A DNA stretch of 64,000 nt, from assembly GCF_900114475.1 (NCBI RefSeq), contig NZ_FOTE01000001.1, forward strand, positions 499,306-563,305, written 5' to 3'. Position 1 is the first letter of the stretch. Each line of letters opens with the position of its first letter. The translations under genes and the position numbers were made by a program. The notes under the pieces were generated by a model, which searched no databases, was not told where the DNA came from, and saw only the letters and a list, made by a program, of their open reading frames with translations. Origin of the DNA: Paenibacillus sp. 1_12 (lineage in GTDB: Bacteria > Bacillota > Bacilli > Paenibacillales > NBRC-103111). Shown here piece after piece: positions 1 through 8,610 of this stretch.

Positions 1-263
1 ACTTTACCACCTAAATTCCATTGAATATTTTCACCAAGCCAGGATTTTATAGAGCTGAATACCTCGCATGACTCGCTTAACTGTTGTCTTTTATTCCAAG
101 CTTCCCTACCACTTAAGACCTCACCCGTGAGTTTATCGATGATGACCAGTGAAGGAAAAGGGGCCGTATAGCCGTCCGTATAACGGATTGCCCTTTTACC
201 ATCCAGTATGCCAACACAAGCACTGTTCGTGGTCCCAAAATCAATACCGAAATCGATTTTCAT
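1..263 (-). CDS. Hsp70-type (DnaK-like) ATPase, N-terminal part only
   Basis: The gene runs off the left edge, so only about 87 N-terminal residues are visible. They begin MKIDFGIDFGTTNSACVG, which carries the phosphate-1 loop of the actin/Hsp70 ATPase fold (DFGTTNS). The start follows a GGGAGA ribosome site and lies 21 bases after the stop of the coiled-coil gene upstream, so it is probably the third gene of one leftward operon. Hsp70 proteins use ATP cycling to bind and release client proteins. In this setting, next to two unusual partners and not with dnaJ/grpE, it is more likely a dedicated Hsp70 homologue than the housekeeping DnaK. The C-terminal substrate domain cannot be checked here. 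Confidence 0.8.
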   Translation of the reverse strand, partial: MKIDFGIDFGTTNSACVGILDGKRAIRYTDGYTAPFPSLVIIDKLTGEVLSGREAWNKRQQLSESCEVFSSIKSWLGENIQWNLGGK

Positions 264-284
264 ATGTATCGTCTCCCGTGTCTG

Positions 285-1571
285 TTATAACTCAATGCCT
301 TCCTTTATAAGCAGATCAAATACTTTTAACAACTGTAATCTTAAATTTCCTCCAAGATCGAGACTCATATCATCAGATTTAATCTCCATCAGATCAGCAT
401 ATTCCCATTTCAATAAACCACTTAGTTTTCGCTTGAACTCTCGGGAGGCAAATGTACTTTCTTGTTCGGACATTTCAATCAGTTGTACTAACTTAATTTC
501 ATATTCTCGTTCTTTTTGCCCCTGCAATATCACCAGCTCTTTATTATTTTCAACTAATGTATTGATTTTTGCTAAGAGATCACGATTTTCAATCGAATAC
601 TCATAATTTTTTCGTTCGTATTCCTGTATTTTAATTTCCTGTTCTTTTCGTTTACGAACTTCCGCTTCCAATTCGTTTCTTACATACGAAGCAGCTTTTG
701 TCGAAGCGGCTATTTTTGTTTCTATGTCTTCGACATAATTTTTTAACTGGCTAACTTGTTTGAACCACTCGTCTTTGTTAAACACTGATATTTTTTGTGC
801 CGTTGCTTCATTAATTACAGTACTAGTCCTATTGATAGGTTCCATCGAACTTTTGGATTTATTCATTTGCTGTAAGAGTCCGAGAGAAAACATCAAATTT
901 CTTGCTTCATCTACCAAATCAGATGTTGCTGTTTCAAATGAATATTTGAGATTGTTGGGCATAATTGCCTTCCTCCCGGATTCTACAAGCCATAAAAGAA
1001 TTGGCATCCGTAAATCAGCATTAACGTCCGATTGCTGTTTCTGAATCAAGCAAGCTGCAGAGACCAAGATTAAACAAGAGAATTGCTTATCAGTAAATGG
1101 CATTTCGGATAATTTCGCCCTAAGTAAAACATTAGAGTTAAGCAAAATTTGTGTGATAGTTGCAAGCAATTTTTCGCCCGAAGGCATTTGATTAGAAAAA
1201 TCGGTTATCTTTTCACATAAATCCATAAACAAAATAAAGGATAGCTGGAGTGCGTTCTCAGAAAAGTGTTTCACTAAATGGATTTGGCGAAGATAACCTG
1301 AACCACGGGCCTGATCCAAACTTTTTGATAGTTCTTTGAAAAAGAGAAGTTTAATATCTTCCTCCATATATCTCCATGCATCTGCGACAGCCTTAGTACC
1401 CACCGAAGGAGGAAGGGCAAACATATAATCTAAGCCTCCTTCCCAATAAACGCTATCTTGTAGTAATCCGCATAAATGCCTCTCGGCTTGCTCCTTATCC
1501 GCGGCGGATAACTTTCCATTCCCTTTAAATTTGGTTACCAAATCATCGAGAATTCCTACAACCTCATTCAT
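285..1571 (-). CDS. Coiled-coil protein, putative Hsp70 partner
   Basis: This protein has 428 residues. The first 230 or so are helical and without a recognised motif. Residues about 270-375 are a long charged coiled coil rich in E, K and Q. The last 45 residues look globular and end in LRLQLLKVFDLLIKEGIEL. That tail resembles proteins I recall being annotated as GrpE-like next to Hsp70 genes, so a role as nucleotide-exchange or adaptor partner of the following Hsp70 gene is an inference. The start codon overlaps the stop of the 1011-residue gene by four bases (ATGA), which indicates translational coupling. No catalytic motif is visible. Confidence 0.6.
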   Translation of the reverse strand: MNEVVGILDDLVTKFKGNGKLSAADKEQAERHLCGLLQDSVYWEGGLDYMFALPPSVGTKAVADAWRYMEEDIKLLFFKELSKSLDQARGSGYLRQIHLVKHFSENALQLSFILFMDLCEKITDFSNQMPSGEKLLATITQILLNSNVLLRAKLSEMPFTDKQFSCLILVSAACLIQKQQSDVNADLRMPILLWLVESGRKAIMPNNLKYSFETATSDLVDEARNLMFSLGLLQQMNKSKSSMEPINRTSTVINEATAQKISVFNKDEWFKQVSQLKNYVEDIETKIAASTKAASYVRNELEAEVRKRKEQEIKIQEYERKNYEYSIENRDLLAKINTLVENNKELVILQGQKEREYEIKLVQLIEMSEQESTFASREFKRKLSGLLKWEYADLMEIKSDDMSLDLGGNLRLQLLKVFDLLIKEGIEL

Positions 1572-4500
1572 GTTTCAGTGCTCCTTATATACATTTGTAT
1601 GGTCCCCAGCATATTCTCTTTTTCTGGGGATTTCGGGATATTATCTTTATAGAAAAGTAATCTTAAGGCTATATCTCCACTCTCTTTTTTTCGATCGGAT
1701 AAGCATCTGTTAAATATTAGCCAATTGTTCAACCAATCATTACTAAGTAGATTAACTATAGCTTCTTTCCCTTTTTCCGCATGTGACAAATTTGTATAAA
1801 GCGCTTTATCATCAGGCCTCAAAGGCAAAAAATTAATTAATTGTAGCAAAACTGAATCATTGTGAATCGTTCCTTTATCAATCGGCAGACCTAATAGGTA
1901 TCTGGTGATGAGTTCTTTTAAAGGTGTAAACGTGTAATCCGACCAATCAGACTCCAAGACCTTACAAGCATTTACGAACCTAGCTTGTCTCATCAAAACT
2001 GTTGCATGTAAGATGTGTTTTAATGCTATCATCGTTGCATTCCCGTGGGTAAATTCTCCAATCCTTCGAAAAGCGTCAATGTCCCTGTTCTTTAAATAAC
2101 TGCTCCAAGATTGTGAGACGATAAGACCACCTCTCGCCTTTGCCAAATCACTCGTAAATATTGTAAATTTACCTTCTTGCACCTCCAATGACCAATCTTG
2201 CAATTGCTTAAACCTAGTTTCAATAGTGTCGGCAATCTTAAATCTATCAATCTTTTCTTTCCAACGGCGTACTGAAACGATTTCACTCTTCGATACTGCG
2301 TATTCTAAAAGTTCATGAACAATCTCTTCACTTTCAATGCTTTTAAAAAAACCAATCATCTGTTTATCAATTAATTTATCAATCCAGTTCACATAATTTC
2401 CGTTAACCGTTATCGTGTTCTTGTCAAGAATAGAAGCACATGCAAATATGGTGTGCATCCATTCGTCAAATTCGGGGAAAACAGAAGGTTGCATGCTAAA
2501 ATTAATCGGAACTGTAGGGTTCATCAAAAGAGATCTGATTACGTTATTAACTAAGACTATGTTGTCTTTAGGAGAGGCTAATTTCTCATCATCAAATAAT
2601 ATATCATGCTTGAGCTTTTCCAGATTAACAAGGTTTGTCCCTGTATCAACAATCTCCCCAGAGACAACTAAATAGAGACGGTTTATTGCTGCATAATTAA
2701 AATCATTCCTTACCAAATCTGATGTTTGAAGCTTATAACTTTGATTTTGAAAAACACCATTAGTAATTGGTTTTGACCCTATTTGGAGAACGAACTCGAT
2801 TTCCGAATGCCCTTTTAAGTTGAAATTATTTTCAGGGATGTTTTTTGTTCCAAATTGAATATATTTAATAGCACTTCCTGCCATATCGGTAATACCAAAC
2901 CTTAGAACTGGTATGGAAAAGCCGACTTGAAAATTTTCGGTAATTATTTCACCGTCAATCGATTCTCTTTGTTTTTCTAATTTCCAAACTTGTTTATCTT
3001 TTTTACCAATTGGTGCACAATTATTAATTTTTATAGAACATTTCCTGGAAGGATCATAAACTTCAAAAATTATTTCTTCTGTCATTCCATAAGCCTTTTT
3101 CAGCTCCGGCAGAACCAAATTCGGTAATAAACAGAAAGTGATCTCCTTGTACTCTCCAAAGAAGGATCTACTTCTGCTAAGAGTGGTTATCCATATTCTC
3201 CCTCTCAGGGGAGCGTTATTGTTAACCAGTTTATAGAAGACATCTATATCAGACTTGCTTCTCATCCGCCCTACGGTGCCATCAGAAAGTTCATAAAATA
3301 AACCGATTACATTATTCTTTATAGGTGTAAAGTCCGAAATTGATAGCTCTGGTATTTTGCCCAAAAAAACATCGGTTAAATAGCTATGGAAAGGTAATAT
3401 GTTTTCTTCACCTTTTCTCCAGGTAATGATCACTTCACTTCCAGAATTTTCCCCGAGTATTTTAATGTGTTTTAAGTGATCCCCATAGTTTATCTTTATT
3501 AGGTTTATACTGTATGGTCTGTTCATCGAGATATTGATATGCCCCAAGCTCCTGATCAATATGTTGTCAGGTATATCATACGAATCGGGTATAAGAATAT
3601 AGTATTCGCCTTGAGTCAAGGCTTGTTGCGAATCAATGAGGTATCTACTTTCACGCTCGAAAACTATCGGTAATCCGTTCAGTTCCAAACCCAAAATATC
3701 CCAATTTACTGATTGACCCGATAGCCCTGACACTGATCCTTTGTATGAAGGTCTGAAATATTTGTAATCATTAAAAATAGTCACGGGATAAGTGAAACCC
3801 TCGTTGTTATCCATTCCCCTATGATATTCTGAAGAAGGAAAACTAATTCCCACATTTTTTTTATATATGTCCAGAAAGATACGCGGTTTGTAGCGGAATA
3901 TACTATCAAAATTGTTTTTTCCTGTTTTAGAAGCGTTAAAGTAGGAAATCACTTCGTCCCAAAATCCCGGTCTAAAACCTGACAAGCTTCTTATTTCAAT
4001 TTGAGACATGACACCATCTTCATACATCTTGATTAAATGACAGACCTGTAAAGTGAATTTCAAACCCTCAGGGTCTAATAAAAAGTTTTTCAAAAAAGCA
4101 GCACAATAAAAATCATTTAATCTGTTAATCAGATCCGGTTTCGATATTCGAAGCAATCGATTCCATCCTAATTTGTCCTTCATATCCCGAATGATCTTGG
4201 CAAAAGATTCCGTATATCTTTTAGAAATTCCGCATTGTTCCAGAATACTTCCAACATACCGAAACGGTCCAGATCTTTGTACCTTTAAAAGTCCTAAGCT
4301 ACGAAGTTTTTTTTCTAACATGTTACCAATATCACTGGTAGAATCAATTCCTGTCAGTTCAATAAAATGTTTCCAAAAGCCATCTTCATCATAGTAATAA
4401 TATGCACTGTTTACGGCGACAATAAGAATGATTGTTGAATAAGTCTCCCTATCGATTATTACATTTGGAGAATTTTTTAATAATTCAGTAATTTGCAATA

Positions 4501-4603
4501 GCTCGGCTTCTTCCAAATATATCTCTCCAGCATACTGGCAAGTTTTTAACCGATTATTCCATTCTTGTCCGTACTTTTGAAGTTCTTTATGATTCATCAT
4601 CAT
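1568..4603 (-). CDS. Large protein of unknown function, first gene of the Hsp70 cassette
   Basis: This is a protein of 1011 residues with no signal peptide, no membrane segment and no motif I recognise. The N-terminal 200 or so residues are mostly helical. The middle (about 250-680) alternates hydrophobic and polar residues with many G, N, S and aromatics, as in beta-rich domains. The C-terminal third is helical. The start is the first of three consecutive ATG codons, behind AGGTGA. It overlaps the coiled-coil gene by four bases and begins the operon that ends with the Hsp70 gene. I infer that it is a sensor, client or effector handled by the Hsp70. I cannot assign a function. Confidence 0.6.
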   Translation of the reverse strand: MMMNHKELQKYGQEWNNRLKTCQYAGEIYLEEAELLQITELLKNSPNVIIDRETYSTIILIVAVNSAYYYYDEDGFWKHFIELTGIDSTSDIGNMLEKKLRSLGLLKVQRSGPFRYVGSILEQCGISKRYTESFAKIIRDMKDKLGWNRLLRISKPDLINRLNDFYCAAFLKNFLLDPEGLKFTLQVCHLIKMYEDGVMSQIEIRSLSGFRPGFWDEVISYFNASKTGKNNFDSIFRYKPRIFLDIYKKNVGISFPSSEYHRGMDNNEGFTYPVTIFNDYKYFRPSYKGSVSGLSGQSVNWDILGLELNGLPIVFERESRYLIDSQQALTQGEYYILIPDSYDIPDNILIRSLGHINISMNRPYSINLIKINYGDHLKHIKILGENSGSEVIITWRKGEENILPFHSYLTDVFLGKIPELSISDFTPIKNNVIGLFYELSDGTVGRMRSKSDIDVFYKLVNNNAPLRGRIWITTLSRSRSFFGEYKEITFCLLPNLVLPELKKAYGMTEEIIFEVYDPSRKCSIKINNCAPIGKKDKQVWKLEKQRESIDGEIITENFQVGFSIPVLRFGITDMAGSAIKYIQFGTKNIPENNFNLKGHSEIEFVLQIGSKPITNGVFQNQSYKLQTSDLVRNDFNYAAINRLYLVVSGEIVDTGTNLVNLEKLKHDILFDDEKLASPKDNIVLVNNVIRSLLMNPTVPINFSMQPSVFPEFDEWMHTIFACASILDKNTITVNGNYVNWIDKLIDKQMIGFFKSIESEEIVHELLEYAVSKSEIVSVRRWKEKIDRFKIADTIETRFKQLQDWSLEVQEGKFTIFTSDLAKARGGLIVSQSWSSYLKNRDIDAFRRIGEFTHGNATMIALKHILHATVLMRQARFVNACKVLESDWSDYTFTPLKELITRYLLGLPIDKGTIHNDSVLLQLINFLPLRPDDKALYTNLSHAEKGKEAIVNLLSNDWLNNWLIFNRCLSDRKKESGDIALRLLFYKDNIPKSPEKENMLGTIQMYIRSTET

Positions 4604-4684
4604 ATTATCACCTATTATAGTTCCATTTTACTATGTCTTATTCGACAACATCCAAATTATCCCTCTTATTTGCGAAAAAATAAC

Positions 4685-4713
4685 AAAAAAACCACTGGTT
4701 TATAACCAGTAGT
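4685..4713 (-). terminator. Intrinsic terminator upstream of the Hsp70 cassette
   Basis: On the minus strand a 10-bp stem (arms 4691-4700 and 4704-4713, one G-T pair) with a 3-base loop is followed by a run of T residues. It ends leftward transcription about 80 bases before the 1011-residue gene, so it insulates the cassette from read-through. Confidence 0.65.
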
Positions 4714-4769
4714 TTATTAGCAATCCATTACATCGTATATCTGCTCTCTTAATGCCTCACCAATAGCTT

Positions 4770-5155
4770 TGTATTGAAGATTATAAAGCCAGCGGACTCA
4801 CGATGGTTACCGCAAATCATGTAACCTTGGAGCAAATGAAGTATTGGACGAGTAAACTCAATACAGACTCTCCCTTTAAGGCTATTCCTTCATCGACTCG
4901 TTTTGTGCCACTCTACGTATCTGAATTGCCCTCCGGTGTCTCTGCCTCTTCGCTTGTGGTTCGTGTTGGGCCCACCAGCATTGAACTTCAAAAGGCTTCG
5001 ATCCTCAGCTGCTTCGCGAAGCCATAGAGGCGTTAAGCTCATCATATTGAGGTTATCCGGCTCTCATCGCTTCTATCTCGCTTCAGGTTATACCGATTTG
5101 CGTAAATCATTCGACGGGCTTGCCGCACTCGTGAAGGAAGTATTTGGTCAAATTT
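4770..5155 (+). pseudogene. Degenerate IS66-family transposition genes (TnpA/TnpB remnant)
   Basis: The frame around 4773-5000 reads like the IS66 accessory protein TnpA (KASGLT, then VTLEQMKYWTSKL, then VRVGPTSIEL). The match to the expected GFDPQLLREAIEALS continues in another frame after about 4990, so there is a frameshift. From about 5060 the sequence matches the start of TnpB (FYLASGYTDLRKSFDGLAALVKEVFGQ would be the family block; key residues are YTDLRKS and DGLAALV). The match stops near 5155 in AT-rich DNA, and the transposase gene TnpC is absent. The fragment cannot encode a functional element. It separates two defence-like cassettes and is a scar of past insertion. Confidence 0.8.
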
Positions 5156-5406
5156 TAAATATTTCTATTATCCTAGAAGTTCTACACAGAGTACAAGAAA
5201 AAACATTCTGTTGAAAAGGCTCTCTTATTGCTGTTACATATCTGCCCATCTCTTCCATTATTATATCATTTTCATATTAATGATAGCTAATTAAACCCGT
5301 TAATTAATTTTAGATAATGAGAGGTGGTGTTTCGTTAGTTTTTGCGTTTGGGAAGATTTGTGCAATTGCATTTTAATTAAGTTTACTTAGCGACGCCATT
5401 TGCTCC

Positions 5407-5459
5407 AATATAAATAATGAATCCCCCACTAAAGCTGTGGGGGATTCATTATTTATATT
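5407..5459. repeat. Perfect 23-bp inverted repeat
   Basis: Arms 5407-5429 and 5437-5459 are perfectly complementary around a 7-base loop. The GC core is CCCCCAC/GTGGGGG and the flanks are AT-rich. It lies between the IS66 remnant and the leftward 63-residue gene. It could be a bidirectional terminator or a hairpin left from an IS200/IS605-type element. No such transposase is present nearby. Confidence 0.75.
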
Positions 5460-5512
5460 CACAGGTACTAAGAACTAAATAACAATAGTACATGATGGGT
5501 AATTCTGGTATA

Positions 5513-5704
5513 TTAGGTATTAGAAAGCTCTTCAAATTCCATGTTTATAAAGGGTAGTTCTTCCTCTTTGAATGAATAATTTTTTATGAGCTCATTTTTT
5601 GATGAGCGAGCAAGTTCTAATGCCAACTCGCCATCACTAGCCTTAAATGTCCCAAATTCTTTCCATGTATCATCATGCTCAATAAATATTTTGAATTGTC
5701 TCAT
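5513..5704 (-). CDS. Small hypothetical protein (63 aa)
   Basis: The 63-residue product is acidic and soluble, begins MRQFKIFIEHDDTWKEFG, and has no signal or membrane segment. A good ribosome site (GGAAGGTGA) precedes the ATG. It is transcribed away from the NA37 gene, and the 23-bp hairpin lies just beyond its stop, which fits a real short transcription unit. I do not recognise the family. It could belong to the neighbouring cassette as a small regulator, but nothing in the sequence proves that. Confidence 0.5.
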   Translation of the reverse strand: MRQFKIFIEHDDTWKEFGTFKASDGELALELARSSKNELIKNYSFKEEELPFINMEFEELSNT

Positions 5705-5805
5705 GACAACTTCACCTTCCTTTTTCTAATTATTTCTTATTGTACTTCGATCCATTAAATTTATACCCGGCGCAAGTTGCTAAATAAGGAGAGACGCAAA
5801 TCTAT

Positions 5806-6873
5806 ATGTTAAAAGTTGAACAACTTCAAATACAATCGGCTATGATACACCGCCTTGATAATCAAAAGGAACAAAATGCAGGATTAGATCTTTCCGATCT
5901 TCAATTAAATATGGATGACGAATTAAGAACTGTACTTGAGACTCACACTAAGAATGGTTTTGAAGACGGAAGAATCCGTTACGCTTACTTTTCTGACTCA
6001 GATATGAATCAAGTATTAACGGAAAGCTACAAAATTCTTGATGATATGCAGAGTCAATTTGTCTCAGGCTCGAAAATCTTGGCAAGGCTCCTTTTTAATG
6101 CAATGACTAATAAAAGAATATCAGCAGCAGATATTGCAATCTGTCTTGCTAATTGCAATGGCATTGAATATATTTGTCTGCTCAAGTTAGATTATAAGGA
6201 TAATTACATATCGGAGGCAATTGATACACCAAGTGGAAGATATATCGGTATCAAGAAATTAGGGAGTGGTTGGCCCCAGTTAGGTTCAAAACTTCAAAAA
6301 GCTGCTTTTATCAAACGATCCAGCGATGAATACCAATTAATTATTCTAGACAGACAAAAGAGCAAATCGGATGAAGTAGACATATCTCAATTCTTTCAAA
6401 GGAAATTCCTTAATGTCGAATTGATTGATGACTCCAAAACCAATACTACAGGATTCATAAAAGGTGTCAGGCAATTTGTCGAAACTGCTGCAATAACTCC
6501 TGAAAAGAAAAAATCAATTTTTGACAATGCTGTTAATTTGGTCGTTAACACTGAGAATATAAACGTAACCCAATTTGTAGAATCCCAATTTAGCGAGGAC
6601 TTACCTGAAGCAGAGAGAAAGTTATATATCGACTCGTTAATTGCAGAGTTCGAAAGAAATGGTGTTAGACGTTTAGAATTTGTTAAGTCCCAAGAAATCG
6701 CACAGGTGTATTCAAGAAAAAGGCAAATATTCCTCGAAGGAGCACGTCTTGAGATTGACCCTGCAATTTACAATGACTCCGATAAATTCATACTAACAAG
6801 ACGCAGGGATGCCTCGGGTGAAGAAATAGCTGATATTACTATTAAAGGACTGAAAATAAAGAAAATGGACTGA
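5806..6873 (+). CDS. NA37/YejK-type nucleoid-associated protein
   Basis: The 355-residue product has the outline of the 37-kDa nucleoid-associated family (NdpA/YejK). The N-terminus carries a QIQSAMIHRLDNQ-type strand. The middle has ISAADIAICL and YICLLKLDYKDNYI strands. QFFQRKFLNVE lies where the family has its DFF-FLG block, and the C-terminus ends in DITIKGLKI. Family members bind the nucleoid and often occur in bacterial defence islands. The gene lies five bases upstream of a gene for a membrane-anchored protein, so the two form an operon closed by a terminator. The ribosome site AAGGAGAG is spaced rather far (11 bases) from the ATG. Confidence 0.75.
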   Translation: MLKVEQLQIQSAMIHRLDNQKEQNAGLDLSDLQLNMDDELRTVLETHTKNGFEDGRIRYAYFSDSDMNQVLTESYKILDDMQSQFVSGSKILARLLFNAMTNKRISAADIAICLANCNGIEYICLLKLDYKDNYISEAIDTPSGRYIGIKKLGSGWPQLGSKLQKAAFIKRSSDEYQLIILDRQKSKSDEVDISQFFQRKFLNVELIDDSKTNTTGFIKGVRQFVETAAITPEKKKSIFDNAVNLVVNTENINVTQFVESQFSEDLPEAERKLYIDSLIAEFERNGVRRLEFVKSQEIAQVYSRKRQIFLEGARLEIDPAIYNDSDKFILTRRRDASGEEIADITIKGLKIKKMD

Positions 6874-6878
6874 TCTAT

Positions 6879-8375
6879 ATGGAATGGTTGGACTTATTAA
6901 AAACAACAGGCTTTTCACATAGGAGCGAAACTCGAAGTAATGTTGTTTATTCAAATCGTCTTCAAAAGGTTAAAGTCGATCAATTTGTATCTGAGTTTTC
7001 AACTGTATGGGGAACAGATTACTCTTTGCACCTTGATGATGAATATATTCTCTTATTACCATCGGAGAACTCATTACTAAACAACACCTTAGACTTGTGC
7101 AGTGACATTGTTGAATTAAAAGTTGAACTTAAAAAATCGGGCATGATTTCTTCAACTGTATCAGCTGATTATAATGTCCATACCTTTTCTCAAGGAAGTA
7201 TATTGTTGGACAACTTAAAAGATTTGAGCTTTGTTGGTCTTGAACACTTTGTTTTTAATAATCGTAATCAGCTAACTTATATTGTTATTTATGATGATCC
7301 TGGGTACTCGACTGTTATGTCGAACAAGTTTATTGCAATAGGCGATATAAATGTTCTAGAAACCCCTTTCGATGAGCCAGAGAAACTTTTCAAAGCGGCT
7401 CAAGACAAAATAAAAGAACGCAATGATAATATTCGCTGGAATCGGGAAATAAACTTTCTTCCACCCGATGTGTTTTATTTTAATGGCGACAAAACGAATG
7501 AACTAAGTGTATTCTTAAGTCAGAAGGCCGCCGCGATGTGCATCGCATTTACAGCATTGAATACAGAATACTTAGATGAAAAGAAGTTGTATCAATCGAC
7601 CTACTCCGGACTTAAACAAACCAAATTCCAACTTGTTGTTCCTGACTCATGTGAAAAGGAACAAATTGATAGAATATTTTCCCTCTACGAGTGGGCTTAT
7701 AGTGAAAAGACAGCAGACAAGATTGGATTGATCCAAAATATAATTAATCTACACATAAAAGAAGAAAACAATCCGAACCTGGAGTCGCTGTTGCAAAATA
7801 TTTCTGAAGTATTTGAAATGGTAAAAGAGAATTACCGAGTTTACATTCAAAAAAGCGTAAAATCATATTTAGATGAAAGAAAGCAAGTCGAAGATTTTAT
7901 TAGAACAACTTCTAACGAAATTAGCAAACAACTATCTGGGCTAACTGATATTGTAACAAAGAACTTGTTTGGTTTGCTCGCTACCGCCATCACTGCTGCT
8001 ATTGGCTTTAATAAACCAGATAACCAAGCCTATATTCCTTGGATTCTCTACGTTTACAGCTTTTTCTCAATTGCCCTTACTATCTATTACAGTACACTTG
8101 CGAATGCCAATAAGAAAGCCATCATTGAGGTATATGAAAAACGAGTTGCAGACTACAAAAAGATTTTCCTAGAGGATCGCATTGATAAAATCACAGGAAA
8201 CAGTATTGAGAAACAAACTAAAATATTCAGGAGGTATCTCCATTGGACTGTTTGGCCGAGCATTGGGATTAGCTTAATTACAATTATTTTTGGTTTGAAA
8301 CTCCATGGAGTAATTAGAATTCTGTATTCTCATATTTGGCAGCTCGTAAATTGGATAATAAGCTTGGTAACATAA
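6879..8375 (+). CDS. Putative membrane-anchored partner of the NA37 protein
   Basis: The product has 498 residues. Residues 1 to about 350 are soluble, with mixed strands then helices. The C-terminal part has hydrophobic segments near residues 360-378, 385-405, 458-475 and 478-496, which I read as two membrane hairpins around a charged cytosolic helix. There is no signal peptide and no catalytic motif that I recognise. It starts five bases after the NA37 gene and its stop codon is inside the following terminator. A soluble sensor joined to a C-terminal membrane domain is a common design for abortive-infection effectors, so such a role is plausible but only inferred. Confidence 0.6.
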   Translation: MEWLDLLKTTGFSHRSETRSNVVYSNRLQKVKVDQFVSEFSTVWGTDYSLHLDDEYILLLPSENSLLNNTLDLCSDIVELKVELKKSGMISSTVSADYNVHTFSQGSILLDNLKDLSFVGLEHFVFNNRNQLTYIVIYDDPGYSTVMSNKFIAIGDINVLETPFDEPEKLFKAAQDKIKERNDNIRWNREINFLPPDVFYFNGDKTNELSVFLSQKAAAMCIAFTALNTEYLDEKKLYQSTYSGLKQTKFQLVVPDSCEKEQIDRIFSLYEWAYSEKTADKIGLIQNIINLHIKEENNPNLESLLQNISEVFEMVKENYRVYIQKSVKSYLDERKQVEDFIRTTSNEISKQLSGLTDIVTKNLFGLLATAITAAIGFNKPDNQAYIPWILYVYSFFSIALTIYYSTLANANKKAIIEVYEKRVADYKKIFLEDRIDKITGNSIEKQTKIFRRYLHWTVWPSIGISLITIIFGLKLHGVIRILYSHIWQLVNWIISLVT

Positions 8376-8412
8376 GAGAAGCCTATTCAAGCTACTGAAT
8401 AGGCTTCTCTTA
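8373..8412 (+). terminator. Terminator of the NA37 two-gene operon
   Basis: A perfect 17-bp stem (8373-8389 and 8396-8412) with a 6-base loop is followed by a T-rich run. The stem begins at the TAA stop codon of the membrane-protein gene, so it ends that operon. Confidence 0.85.
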
Positions 8413-8610
8413 ATTTATTTATTAACATATTCTCAGAGGTGGGCTCATTTAACTTCTTAAACCAAAGGGGACTACATAACCCGCACGTCCCCATTTTGAT
8501 ACAGTTAATTTGTATTAATTTACTGATAATACAGACATAAGTAATTAATCCCTCGGTAGAGCTTTATTGTTTTATCCCAAAATGAAGATAATTTATTTTC
8601 AATGCTCTAC

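Noticed and set aside
5407-5459. Intact IS200/IS605 element
   Set aside because: Only a hairpin is present; no TnpA or TnpB gene is near.
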